A DNA stretch of 64,000 nucleotides from Clostridium_AT stratigraminis (lineage in GTDB: Bacteria > Bacillota > Clostridia > Clostridiales > Clostridiaceae). A program made the position numbers and the translations under genes. The DNA lies in assembly GCF_045310675.1 (NCBI RefSeq), contig NZ_JBJHZZ010000001.1, positions 62,001 through 126,000 of the forward strand, read 5' to 3'. This document shows, piece by piece, positions 35,480 through 44,312 of this stretch (position 1 is the first letter of the stretch; every line of letters starts with the position of its first letter). The notes beneath the pieces were generated by a model that saw only the letters and a list, made by a program, of their open reading frames with translations, did not search any database and was not told the DNA's origin.

Positions 35480-35599
35480 ATGATAATGATTAATCAAGTA
35501 TTAAGTGAAGTCGTTAACAGAGCAGTAGTAGAGGTAAATAGGAGGGCAAAAAATTGCAATATAAAAATGGAAAGGAAATATTACCATCGGAGTTATTGA
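35480..35599 (+). CDS. Short leader-like ORF coupled to the CD3324-like gene
   Basis: ATG 35480 with AAGGAGG eight bases upstream encodes 39 residues (starts MIMINQVLSEVVNRAVVEVN). Its reading frame contains the AGGAGGG ribosome site and the first 46 bases of the next gene, so translation of the short ORF would cover that start. It may be a translational-coupling peptide; real small protein function is uncertain. Confidence 0.45.
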   Translation: MIMINQVLSEVVNRAVVEVNRRAKNCNIKMERKYYHRSY

Positions 35600-35826
35600 G
35601 GGAACTTCAAAAGTATATACAGGGAGAATTTATTTATATACCAACCTTGGAAGCTAAAAGAAAGGGTTGGGGTGAAAATAATGGTACTAGAGAAATTATT
35701 AATAAAAGAAACCTTGAAATTTATAAACTTTATAAAAACGGATATACCATTGACTTATTAATGGTTACTTTTAATTTATCTGAAGATAGCATTAGGAAGA
35801 TAATATGTAGAATCAATAAAGGATAA
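35554..35826 (+). CDS. CD3324-family small protein
   Basis: 90 residues, TTG start with AGGAGGG six bases upstream. The pattern ILPSELLRELQKYIQGEFIYIP, then KRKGWGENNGTREIINKRN and the C-terminal helix-turn-helix-like LSEDSIRKII, is the signature of the CD3324 family. The C-terminal part looks like a sigma-70 region 4 type helix-turn-helix, so nucleic-acid binding is possible. Function unestablished. Confidence 0.82.
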   Translation: MQYKNGKEILPSELLRELQKYIQGEFIYIPTLEAKRKGWGENNGTREIINKRNLEIYKLYKNGYTIDLLMVTFNLSEDSIRKIICRINKG

Positions 35827-35915
35827 TAAACGGGACGTCTAAACAATGTGGTGCTTATGCATTAGCGTATAAACGTCTCTTCAGCTAATAATTATTTGAA
35901 AATTATAAAAAGAGA

Positions 35916-35944
35916 TTGACATTTTAAATTTACAGTCATATAAT
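35916..35944 (+). promoter_or_regulatory. Consensus SigA promoter of the second ThrRS operon
   Basis: TTGACA (35916-35921), exactly 17 bases, TATAAT (35939-35944): both hexamers are perfect. Confidence 0.88.
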
Positions 35945-35984
35945 AACCATAAAGAAAGACAATGATGAGGAAAAGTAAATAAAT

Positions 35985-36198
35985 TACTATTTTACAGAGA
36001 AAGAAGTTCATCGGCTGAAAGACTTCTAAAAATAAGTGTTGTTGAAAACCACCTCTGAGTTGATTGCTGAAGTCCTTATAGACATAAGCATATCCGCAGC
36101 CAGCGTTAATGGTATTAAGTGACAGTGATAGTGTTTTTAATTGCTGTAATTTGGGTGGAATCGCGATAAACTCGTCCTAAGTATGGGAGGAGTTTTTT
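35985..36198 (+). promoter_or_regulatory. Threonine T-box, complete but with degenerate core
   Basis: Stem I begins near ACAGAGAAAGAAG (35994); specifier ACC is at 36048-36050 after GAAA and followed by ACCTCTGAGT, as in the thrS leader. The T-box core reads TGGAATCGCG (36156-36165), where the consensus has TGGNACCGCG. The terminator stem CTCGTCC/GGGAGGAG (36171-36192) has a mismatch and is followed by seven T. A second antiterminator half follows immediately. Confidence 0.85.
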
Positions 36199-36224
36199 TA
36201 TTACATTTAAATTATAGCAAGGAT

Positions 36225-36302
36225 TTGTTTACTATACCTGTAATTTGGGTGGAACCGCGAGAATACTCGTCCCATGTTTATGCATGAGACGAGTTTTTTA
36301 TT
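36225..36302 (+). promoter_or_regulatory. Duplicated T-box antiterminator/terminator half without Stem I
   Basis: A second copy of the 3' T-box half: CTGTAATTTGGGTGGAACCGCGA (36238-36260) with consensus core TGGAACCGCG, then the intact terminator ACTCGTC..CATG / CATG..GACGAGT (36265-36295) and T run. There is room for only about 40 bases between the first terminator and this core, so no Stem I exists. The segment repeats about 22 bases of the first module almost exactly. Confidence 0.85.
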
Positions 36303-36396
36303 TAAAAAAACACATCCATATATGGGATAAGCTGCAAGGCTACAGTAGTAACACTATAGATATTAATATTCTTATAAATAAAAGGAGGTAAAAATT

Positions 36397-38163
36397 ATGT
36401 TAAAGGTAATTTTAAAAGATGGAAGTGTAATTAATGCAAATAAAGATGAAGGAAGAAGGGCACTAAGACATACAGCTTCACATATATTAGCTCAAGCAGT
36501 AAAAAGATTATACCCAGAAGCTAAGCTTGCTATTGGACCTGCAATAGATACTGGATTCTACTATGATTTTGATATAGATAAGCCTTTTACTCAGGAAATG
36601 CTGGAAAAAATAGAAGAAGAAATGAAGAAGATAATTAAAGATGACTTGAAACTAGAAAGATCCGTTATGTCAAGAAAAGAAGCGCTAAAGCTTATGAAAG
36701 ATAAAGATGAAGCTTATAAGGTTGAGCTTATTAATGACTTACCAGAAGAGGAAGAGCTGTCCTTCTTTAGACAGGGTGATTTTATAGATTTATGTGCAGG
36801 CCCTCATGTACTCTCCACTGGGAAGGTTAAAGCTATAAAGCTTTTATCTGTTGCTGGTGCCTACTGGAGAGGCAGTGAGAAGAATAAAATGCTTCAAAGA
36901 ATATATGGAACTGCCTTCTCCAAAAAGAGTGAGTTAGATGAATATTTAAATATGCTTGAAGAAGCTAAAAAGAGAGATCACAGAAAGCTTGGCAAGGAGC
37001 TTAAGCTGTTTGCACTTATGGAGGAAGGCCCAGGATTTCCGTTCTTCCTTCCAAAGGGTATGATTTTGAAAAATATTCTAATAGATTATTGGAGGGAGCT
37101 TCACAAAAGAGCTAACTATGTAGAAATTGAAACTCCAATAATTTTAAATAGACAGCTTTGGGAAACTTCCGGACATTGGGATCATTACAAAGAAAACATG
37201 TACACTGTTAACATTGATGAAGAAGAATATGCAATAAAACCGATGAATTGCCCTGGTGGAATGCTGGTTTATAAATCAGAAACACACTCCTACAGAGACC
37301 TTCCAATAAGAGCCGGGGAATTAGGAAGAGTTCACAGACATGAGCTTTCAGGAGCACTTCATGGACTTATGAGAGTAAGGGCCTTTACCCAGGATGATGC
37401 TCACATATTTATGATTCCGGAGCAGATTAAAGACGAAATTAAAGGAGTAGTAAAGCTTATTGATGAGGTCTATAGAAGATTTGGTTTTAAGTATAACGTA
37501 GAGCTTTCAACAAGGCCGGAAAATTCTATGGGAACTAATGAAGAATGGAATATGGCAGAAAGTGCTCTTAAGGGTGCCTTAGAAGACATAGGAATGCCTT
37601 TTAAAATAAACCCAGGGGATGGAGCCTTCTATGGACCAAAGATAGATTTCCACCTTCAAGATAGTATAGGAAGGACTTGGCAGTGTGGAACAATACAGCT
37701 TGACTTCCAGCTTCCCCAACGTTTTGATTTAAATTATATTGGCAGTGATGGAGAAAAGCACAGACCCATAGTGATCCATAGAGTCATATTTGGAAGCATT
37801 GAGCGCTTCATAGGAATATTAATAGAACATTTTGCAGGAAAATTCCCAACTTGGCTAGCTCCAGTGCAAGTTAAGGTGCTACCAATTTCTGATAAGTATA
37901 ACTCTTATGCAGAAAGTGTATTGAAGATACTAAGAGATAAGGGAATTAGGGTTGAAATTGATGATAGAGCTGAAAAGATTGGCTTTAAAATAAGAGAAAC
38001 TAGGAATGAAAGAGTTCCTTACATGATTATTTTAGGAGAAAAGGAACAGGCAGAAGGAACTATTACAGTAAGAAAAAGAGATGCTGGTGAGCAAAGCAGT
38101 GTTGTGCTTTATGAGTTTATTTCAGACATTAGAGAAGAAATAGATAATAAGCTGCTTAAATAA
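36397..38163 (+). CDS. thrZ: Second threonyl-tRNA synthetase, TGS-deleted
   Basis: 588 residues. The first 17 residues keep the first TGS strand (LKVILKDGSV), then the sequence jumps straight into the editing domain (EGRRALRHTASH, later CAGPH). The rest is a standard ThrRS: NCPGGM (zinc Cys), HELSGALHGLMRVRAFTQDDAHIF, WQCGTIQLDFQLP, VIHRVIFGSIERF, anticodon-binding domain from about 485. It therefore lacks about 50 TGS residues present in the thrS copy at 19134. Motifs are closer to canonical ThrRS than those of that copy. AAAGGAGG precedes the ATG. The symbol follows the second, T-box-regulated ThrRS of Bacillus and is tentative. Confidence 0.92.
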   Translation: MLKVILKDGSVINANKDEGRRALRHTASHILAQAVKRLYPEAKLAIGPAIDTGFYYDFDIDKPFTQEMLEKIEEEMKKIIKDDLKLERSVMSRKEALKLMKDKDEAYKVELINDLPEEEELSFFRQGDFIDLCAGPHVLSTGKVKAIKLLSVAGAYWRGSEKNKMLQRIYGTAFSKKSELDEYLNMLEEAKKRDHRKLGKELKLFALMEEGPGFPFFLPKGMILKNILIDYWRELHKRANYVEIETPIILNRQLWETSGHWDHYKENMYTVNIDEEEYAIKPMNCPGGMLVYKSETHSYRDLPIRAGELGRVHRHELSGALHGLMRVRAFTQDDAHIFMIPEQIKDEIKGVVKLIDEVYRRFGFKYNVELSTRPENSMGTNEEWNMAESALKGALEDIGMPFKINPGDGAFYGPKIDFHLQDSIGRTWQCGTIQLDFQLPQRFDLNYIGSDGEKHRPIVIHRVIFGSIERFIGILIEHFAGKFPTWLAPVQVKVLPISDKYNSYAESVLKILRDKGIRVEIDDRAEKIGFKIRETRNERVPYMIILGEKEQAEGTITVRKRDAGEQSSVVLYEFISDIREEIDNKLLK

Positions 38164-38172
38164 TTATAATCA

Positions 38173-38230
38173 AATGGCATCCAGATAAGTTATTACTTAT
38201 TTACAAGTAATAACTTATCTGGATGCCATT
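38173..38230. terminator. Perfect 26-bp bidirectional terminator
   Basis: Arms 38173-38198 and 38205-38230 are perfectly complementary with a 6-base loop, between convergent ThrRS and MFS genes. Confidence 0.85.
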
Positions 38231-38237
38231 AACTTAC

Positions 38238-39470
38238 CTATTCTTCTAATGCAAAGTTTCTTTCCTTAGCGGGCTCCTTCAATTTGATACAAATTATAAC
38301 TGTTACAAGCATTAAAAGTATTAGTACATTCATTGGAAGGGTCATGGAATCTGTTTTAGTGGATTTAAGGGCATCCATACCAAATATAAAAATTATACCT
38401 GAAATTTGACCCATCATCATAAGTATACCGCTTGAGGTTCCTTCAGGAGCTGGATAGGCAATTTCAGCTCCATATTGAAAACCTAAGGGTGCACAGCTGA
38501 GCATAAAGAAACCAAGGCTAAAGGCAGAAATAAGAACAACAGGATAGCTTGTTGCATAGGTTATGCCTATAAGACCAGGAATAGAGCCTGTAATAGCTAA
38601 TATAATAAAACCTACTCTATTATGAAGCTTATCAGAAAGCAGTGGAATTATAGCTGATCCGATAACTCCGCTTAAAACCATGCTTCCACCTATAATTCCT
38701 GCCTGAATTGATGTAAAACCGCGAGGTTTAAGTATATTTTCAATCCAAGTTGAAAGGCCGTTAAATACTCCAAGACCTATAAAAAATATAATCATTAGGA
38801 ATATAAATTCTTTGTTTGTAAGCATTTGCTTTAACCCTTGAAAAACCAAGGATCTTTCCTCTTCCTCTGGTTTGCATTGAGGCGTCGGAGGATTTTCCCT
38901 TGCAAAGCCTATAAAAAGTACAGCTGAAATTAAAGATATTATTCCATAATAAAGCAGCATTCTTGGAATATTGCTGCCTATAATTAGGTAGGGTGTTAGA
39001 ACAAGGCCTGCAATTAAACCTAGGTAACCAGCAAGCCAAGCTAATCCTGATGCTGTACCCCTTTCTTCAATAGGAAACCATCTAGCAGCAACTTTAGTAA
39101 CTGCATTTTCTATAAATGGTTGTCCAATTGCAATGCCTATTTGAAATATTAATACAAAGGTATAATTTGAAGGAAAAAGTCCCCTGAGAAGGCCAAATAC
39201 ACCTGTTAAAATTGAACCTATTCCAACAGATATATGAAAGCCATAGGTATCTATAAGCCAAGAAGCAGGTATAGAAGCAAATATGTATACAATCATAAAT
39301 ACCATAGAAAGAATTCCTATGCTAAGCTCAGAAACCTTAAAATAAGCAGCTGCATCAGTAGTGATGGCAGCAAAGGTTATCCATAATAGCTGCTGCACAG
39401 CCATCATGAGCATGAACATAAAAAGAACTACCCATCTGTATTTGTAGGTTACAAGCTCTTTATTTTCCAT
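38238..39470 (-). CDS. Major facilitator superfamily transporter
   Basis: 410 residues with 12 predicted helices and a central charged loop (NPPTPQCKPEEEERS, about 195-210). Features of the family: GFHISVGIGSILTGVFGLLRG, WFPIEERGTASGLAWLAGYLG (motif A-like between helices 4 and 5), GGSMVLSGVIGSAIIPLLSDK. No drug-specific or sugar-specific motif is clear, so the substrate is unknown. AGGAGG precedes the ATG. Confidence 0.85.
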   Translation of the reverse strand: MENKELVTYKYRWVVLFMFMLMMAVQQLLWITFAAITTDAAAYFKVSELSIGILSMVFMIVYIFASIPASWLIDTYGFHISVGIGSILTGVFGLLRGLFPSNYTFVLIFQIGIAIGQPFIENAVTKVAARWFPIEERGTASGLAWLAGYLGLIAGLVLTPYLIIGSNIPRMLLYYGIISLISAVLFIGFARENPPTPQCKPEEEERSLVFQGLKQMLTNKEFIFLMIIFFIGLGVFNGLSTWIENILKPRGFTSIQAGIIGGSMVLSGVIGSAIIPLLSDKLHNRVGFIILAITGSIPGLIGITYATSYPVVLISAFSLGFFMLSCAPLGFQYGAEIAYPAPEGTSSGILMMMGQISGIIFIFGMDALKSTKTDSMTLPMNVLILLMLVTVIICIKLKEPAKERNFALEE

Positions 39471-39674
39471 TATAAAGCCTCCTAAAAATTAAATAATTGC
39501 ATATATAAATATTATCACCTGTTTACAAGCCGTGCAATTATAAGTAAGTACATATTCTTTTTTAATAGCATATCTTGTTTAATATCATATACTATAAAGA
39601 ACAGTACTCAACTTAAAAGCGTTTATAAACTGCATTTCTGCTGCAGCCAATAATTAAGAAGAAGGAGGGAAACC

Positions 39675-40175
39675 ATGAGTAATACAAAAACTGTTGTAGT
39701 TGGCGCATTATTCGCAGTTTTAGCAGCTTTGTTTCAAGTAATTCCTGTTTTTCTTTCAGAGTTATTTGTTATTTTAACTATCCTTAGTGCAGTTCCAATT
39801 TATATTGTTTCTAGGTTAAATCCTCAAGTTGGACTATTATCTTATTTCACAGCTAGTTTACTTATTATGCTTATAAGTACCCATGAAGGAATATTCTTCT
39901 TATGTACTAATGGAATTATAGGAATATCACTTGGAGCATGCAGCTACTATACAAAGAAGAAGACAATTATTTGGCTTATAAGTTCTGTAGTCCTAACCAT
40001 TACCTTAAGTTTTATGAATTACATCATAGGCATATCTATTTTTGGTATAAATATTCCTGGTGGAATAATTATTCAATTAGCCATATTATTTATATTTTCA
40101 GTAGTCTATAACATTTTTTATTATAGCTTTTCAAACTTTATTTTTAAATTGATTAAAAAGCTTAAAATCTATTGA
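39675..40175 (+). CDS. Small integral membrane protein, S-component-like
   Basis: 166 residues, about five hydrophobic helices, with a good GGAGGG site. The start (TKTVVVGALFAVLAALFQVIP) and size resemble ECF-transporter S components or YybS/DUF2232-type proteins. No ECF ATPase genes are nearby. Function uncertain. Confidence 0.7.
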   Translation: MSNTKTVVVGALFAVLAALFQVIPVFLSELFVILTILSAVPIYIVSRLNPQVGLLSYFTASLLIMLISTHEGIFFLCTNGIIGISLGACSYYTKKKTIIWLISSVVLTITLSFMNYIIGISIFGINIPGGIIIQLAILFIFSVVYNIFYYSFSNFIFKLIKKLKIY

Positions 40176-40251
40176 AGAAGGTTCTTTGAATTTGGGAAAT
40201 CCAAAATATATTAAGCTGGTTTTCATTAATTCTCTTATTTCTACCATAATA

Positions 40252-40297
40252 AAACAGCTTCCTATGATATTTTTATTTCAACATAGAAAGCTGTTTT
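40252..40297. terminator. Terminator between convergent genes
   Basis: AAACAGCTT...CTATG pairs with CATAG...AAGCTGTTT, followed by T-rich sequence. Confidence 0.75.
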
Positions 40298-40361
40298 TAC
40301 AGACTCTTTTTAGTTTAGGGTTTTATTAGCCCTAATTTAATTAAAGTTTATGAGGTTACTA

Positions 40362-41414
40362 CTATTTTTCATACATATTATTGTAATAATTTTCGTACTC
40401 ACCAGTGGTAATGTTATTGATCCAATCTTTATTATTTAAATACCATTCAATTGTGTTTTGTATTCCTAATTCAAAGGGAGTTTCAGGATACCAACCTAAT
40501 TCATCTTTTATCTTTGTTGGATCTATTCCGTATCTTTTATCATGACCTTTTCTGTCTTCAACATAAGTTATTAGTTTTTCTGTTATTTCTTTGTCCACTT
40601 TTTTGCTCAAGTAATTTATAATAGTTCTAACTATTTGTAAATTAGTTCTTTCGTTGTGTCCACCAACATTATAAACTTCACCTACTGTACCACTATTTAT
40701 AACAATATCTATTGCGCTGCAGTGATCTTCTACATATAGCCAATCCCTTATATTCATTCCGTTGCCGTATATTGGTAAGCATTTATGGTTTAAGCAATTG
40801 TTTATTAGTAAAGGTATTAATTTTTCTGGGAATTGGTATGGTCCATAATTGTTTGAACATCTAGTTATATTTACAGGCATTTTATAGGTGTCAAAATAAG
40901 CTTTCACCATTAAATCTGCAGCTGCTTTGCTAGAAGAATATGGGCTATGCGGATCTAGTGGTGTATTTTCAAGAAAGTACCCGCTTTCACCAAGTGATCC
41001 ATATACTTCATCCGTAGATACTTGTACAAACTTTTTACCTTGTTTAAAGACACCTTGTACTTCCCATGCATTCTTAGCTGCATTTAAGAGATTTACTGTT
41101 CCTAAAATATTTGTCCTAGCAAAGATCTCAGGTTCTTTTATACTTCTATCTACATGTGATTCTGCTGCAAAGTTTACTACATAGTCAATGTCATTTTCTG
41201 AAAATAAATTTTCTATTAACGCTTTATCACATATATCTCCTTGAATAAACATATAGCTTGGACTATTTTCAACATCTATTAAATTTTCTAAATTTCCTGC
41301 ATAGGTTAGTTTATCTATATTTATAATTTTTATATCCGAATATTTATTTAACAAGTAATGAACAAAGTTAGAACCTATAAATCCAGCCCCGCCTGTTACT
41401 AAATAGGTTTTCAT
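40362..41414 (-). CDS. rfbB: dTDP-glucose 4,6-dehydratase
   Basis: 350 residues. Extended short-chain dehydrogenase: GGAGFIGSNFVHYLL (NAD binding), VNFAAESHVDRSI, STDEVYGSLGE (catalytic Ser/Thr, Asp, Glu), YSSSKAAADLMV (Tyr and Lys), TRCSNNYGPYQFPEKLIPL. Converts dTDP-glucose to dTDP-4-keto-6-deoxyglucose. Directly adjoins rfbA (no gap), co-transcribed. Confidence 0.95.
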   Translation of the reverse strand: MKTYLVTGGAGFIGSNFVHYLLNKYSDIKIINIDKLTYAGNLENLIDVENSPSYMFIQGDICDKALIENLFSENDIDYVVNFAAESHVDRSIKEPEIFARTNILGTVNLLNAAKNAWEVQGVFKQGKKFVQVSTDEVYGSLGESGYFLENTPLDPHSPYSSSKAAADLMVKAYFDTYKMPVNITRCSNNYGPYQFPEKLIPLLINNCLNHKCLPIYGNGMNIRDWLYVEDHCSAIDIVINSGTVGEVYNVGGHNERTNLQIVRTIINYLSKKVDKEITEKLITYVEDRKGHDKRYGIDPTKIKDELGWYPETPFELGIQNTIEWYLNNKDWINNITTGEYENYYNNMYEK

Positions 41415-42308
41415 TTATAACTGCTCCTTTTTACATATTAAATCATTTTCTGCAATCTGCAATAAATACTTACCATATTCTGTTTTTATATAAGGCTCTG
41501 CTAATTTTAAAAGCTGCTCCTTATTTATAAAACCTTTCTTATAAGCTACCGCTTCAATACAGGCTATATATAAACCTTGTCTTGATTGAATTGTTTCTAC
41601 AAAATTAGCTGCATCTAAAAGACTTTTGTGAGTTCCTGTATCAAGCCATGCAAATCCACTTCCTAAAAGCTCTACGCTTAAGTTTCCTCTTCTTAAATAT
41701 TCATCATTTACAGCAGTTATCTCTAGTTCACCTCTTGCAGAGGGCTTAATATTTTTAGCTATATCAACTACGTTATTATCATAGAAATACAGCCCTGGAA
41801 CAGCATAATTTGATTTTGGCTTTTCTGGCTTTTCTTCAATTGATACTACATTGTTATATTCATCAAATTCAACAATACCAAACTCAGTTGGATTGTCTAC
41901 ATGGTATCCAAAAATAATTGCGCCCTCTTCTTTATTTACTACTCTCTTTAGTATCTCTGGGAAATCATAACCATAGAAGAAGTTGTCTCCTAAAATTAAG
42001 GCTACTTTATCCTTAGCTATAAACTCTTCTCCAATAATAAAAGCGTCTGCAAGTCCTCTTGGATATTCCTGTATGGCATACTGTAATTTTAGACCTATAT
42101 CACTTCTATCGCCAAGTAATTCTTTAAAAGTACCTATATCTCTAGGTGTTGAAATAATTAATATTTCATTTATACCTGCAAGCATTAGCACGGATAATGG
42201 ATAGTATATCATTGGTTTATCATATACAGGGAGTATTTGCTTTGATATAACTTTTGTTACTGGATATAGTCTTGTTCCGGACCCACCAGCTAAAATAATA
42301 CCTTTCAT
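41415..42308 (-). CDS. rfbA: Glucose-1-phosphate thymidylyltransferase
   Basis: 297 residues with the nucleotidyltransferase signature GGSGTRLYP, KPMIYYPLSVLMLAGI, GDNFFYG, GIVEFDEYNNVVSIEEKP, and the W-L-D-T-G-T-H segment. Makes dTDP-glucose for the sugar pathway in this cluster. There is no rfbC or rfbD nearby, so the product goes to something other than rhamnose. GGAGG precedes the ATG. Confidence 0.95.
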   Translation of the reverse strand: MKGIILAGGSGTRLYPVTKVISKQILPVYDKPMIYYPLSVLMLAGINEILIISTPRDIGTFKELLGDRSDIGLKLQYAIQEYPRGLADAFIIGEEFIAKDKVALILGDNFFYGYDFPEILKRVVNKEEGAIIFGYHVDNPTEFGIVEFDEYNNVVSIEEKPEKPKSNYAVPGLYFYDNNVVDIAKNIKPSARGELEITAVNDEYLRRGNLSVELLGSGFAWLDTGTHKSLLDAANFVETIQSRQGLYIACIEAVAYKKGFINKEQLLKLAEPYIKTEYGKYLLQIAENDLICKKEQL

Positions 42309-42357
42309 TTTTACCTCCTTATAAATTTTTGATTTTGCCTAATAATCAATGACTTTG

Positions 42358-42386
42358 ATATACATATCAGCTCTAAATTTTGTCAA
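42358..42386 (-). promoter_or_regulatory. Candidate promoter of rfbA-rfbB
   Basis: Minus strand TTGACA (42386-42381), 17-base spacer, GTATAT (42363-42358), about 50 bases upstream of rfbA. Confidence 0.5.
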
Positions 42387-42535
42387 TTTAAGATATTCAA
42401 ATAGGACAAGCTTTGTGCCCTAGCATTAAATAAAGCTAGTAGAATTTTTAATTAAATCAACATATTATAAAGCGACAATAAAGGTTAACAAGTAGAATTA
42501 AGAAAATAAAAGAAAACAGGAGAGAGTGAAGGAAT

Positions 42536-44101
42536 ATGAAATGGGAATATAGTTTGTTTAACAGAGTCAAAGATATTCATAGCCGATTTTTATTTAATGG
42601 AATTGTAGAGGATGACTCATTAGCAATATGTTATATTATGTCATACTTGGCATATTACTTTAAACTAAAAAATTACGTTGAGATTGGAGTGCATAATGGT
42701 AGGATTCTTTTTTCTGTAGCTCAGACAATAAAGGATACTCAAGGAAAAGCTTATGGCATTGACCCCTATACCATTGATAAGGTGGAAGAACACCACACGG
42801 ATAAAAAATTAAATAAAAAGGAAAATAAAATTTTTAAGACCATAGATTTTGAAGCCATTTATGCTAAGGTTTTAAGGGATACTGAGGCATTAGAACTTTC
42901 TAAGGTTGTTAAAATTATAAGAAAAACTTCAAAAAAAGCTGCTGAATACTTCAAAAGTAATGAAATAGATATGCTTCATATTGACGGTAACCATGATTAC
43001 CAAAGTGTTCAGTCAGATTATAATATTTATTCGCCACTAATAAGAGAGGGTGGAATTATTGTATTTAATTGCATAAACTTGGATTCTGTAAAACGCTGTT
43101 ATGATCAATATAAAAATAAATATAAAATATTACTGGAAACAAATAATTTCGGCATTCTGATGAAAAATCATAAAAATGTAAAAGGTGAAGCTGATATACC
43201 CCGAAAATTAGAGAATCTATATTTTAGATTGCTTGAGACAGAGAATAGAACAAAAGAGGATAAAATTACAGTAAATGTAGGGGTATTGGCATATAACCAT
43301 GAAAATTATATAGCTCAATGCCTCAATTCAATAATAAAACAAAAAGGTGATTTCAACTTAAACATTATTATAAGTGAAGATAAATCCCATGATGGAACTG
43401 CAAAGATTGTTGAAGACTATATTAAAAATGTGAAAGCTAACAAAAACGTAACTTTTGAATTTTTTAAAGGTAAAGAAAATTTAGGAATGGTAGAAAATTT
43501 AAGAAGATTGTTAAAAGCTTGTAGAAAAAGCATGTATACTGCGTTAATGGATGGTGATGATTATTGGGATGATGAGAACAAATTACAAACTCATATAGAA
43601 TTTATGGAAAGTCACCCCCAGTGTTCTATTTCATTTGATGATATAATATTTTTTGATGAAGTAGAAAATAAATATAACTTCTATAATATACAGCAGCAAA
43701 TTAAAGGTGACATCTTTAATACAACGGATATAACAAGTGTAAATTTTATTGGTAATATCTCCTGTTGTTTTTATTATAGTAAGTATTTTGACCAAATTCC
43801 TAATGAATTTTATAAAATGTTTGTTGGAGATTGGATGTTAAATATTCAATTTTCAATGTTTGGAGAAATAGGACATGTCAAAGAAGCAATGACCATATAC
43901 AGAAAGCATGTACAGGGTATTTGGAACGGAATGACTGAAGAGGATAAGAACAAAAAAACCATAGAATTAATTGATGCTTACAACAAATTTTTAGATTACG
44001 CCTATAATGAACAATTTACAAATATACGTGATTTTTGTGATTCAAAATCAGGTAATAGATATTTGGAACCTCTTATGTACAGGCCTAGTAGACTTGAATA
44101 A
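42536..44101 (+). CDS. Methyltransferase-glycosyltransferase fusion
   Basis: 521 residues. The N-terminal half (about 35-210) is a class I methyltransferase-like domain (YVEIGVHNGRILFSVAQ, YGIDPYT, MLHIDGNHDYQSVQSDY) of the Methyltransf_24 type. The C-terminal half (about 238-470) is a GT2 family glycosyltransferase (VNVGVLAYNHENYIAQCLNS, SEDKSHDGTAKIV, MDGDDYWDDENKLQ). Such fusions decorate flagellin or surface glycans. It lies between rfbA and the VioB/VioA-like genes, on the opposite strand, so it probably uses their sugar. Confidence 0.85.
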   Translation: MKWEYSLFNRVKDIHSRFLFNGIVEDDSLAICYIMSYLAYYFKLKNYVEIGVHNGRILFSVAQTIKDTQGKAYGIDPYTIDKVEEHHTDKKLNKKENKIFKTIDFEAIYAKVLRDTEALELSKVVKIIRKTSKKAAEYFKSNEIDMLHIDGNHDYQSVQSDYNIYSPLIREGGIIVFNCINLDSVKRCYDQYKNKYKILLETNNFGILMKNHKNVKGEADIPRKLENLYFRLLETENRTKEDKITVNVGVLAYNHENYIAQCLNSIIKQKGDFNLNIIISEDKSHDGTAKIVEDYIKNVKANKNVTFEFFKGKENLGMVENLRRLLKACRKSMYTALMDGDDYWDDENKLQTHIEFMESHPQCSISFDDIIFFDEVENKYNFYNIQQQIKGDIFNTTDITSVNFIGNISCCFYYSKYFDQIPNEFYKMFVGDWMLNIQFSMFGEIGHVKEAMTIYRKHVQGIWNGMTEEDKNKKTIELIDAYNKFLDYAYNEQFTNIRDFCDSKSGNRYLEPLMYRPSRLE

Positions 44102-44240
44102 TTTACACTTTAACGATAATTAACAAAATGTGATTATTAATAGCATCTCATCACAAAGCTATTAACGAAATTACTCCTAGAATACTATTAGAAGTAATAT
44201 ACAATAATACTATGGATATTTTTATAATCTGTACTTTCAC

Positions 44241-44292
44241 TAAAGGGATTGCCTTTAAATGATTTGTAAGTCGTTTAAGGGCAACCCCTTTT
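44241..44292. terminator. Terminator between convergent sugar genes
   Basis: AAGGG..TTGCC..TTAAA pairs with TTTAA..GGCAA..CCCTT with small bulges; followed by T run on plus. Confidence 0.7.
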
Positions 44293-44312
44293 AAGTTTCA
44301 TAAGCTTTAATT

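Noticed and set aside
36397..36460. Frameshift or assembly error removing the TGS domain of the second ThrRS
   Set aside because: Start has a strong ribosome site, the frame is intact and no TGS remnant is found upstream, so a real deletion is more likely; kept as a test in the findings.
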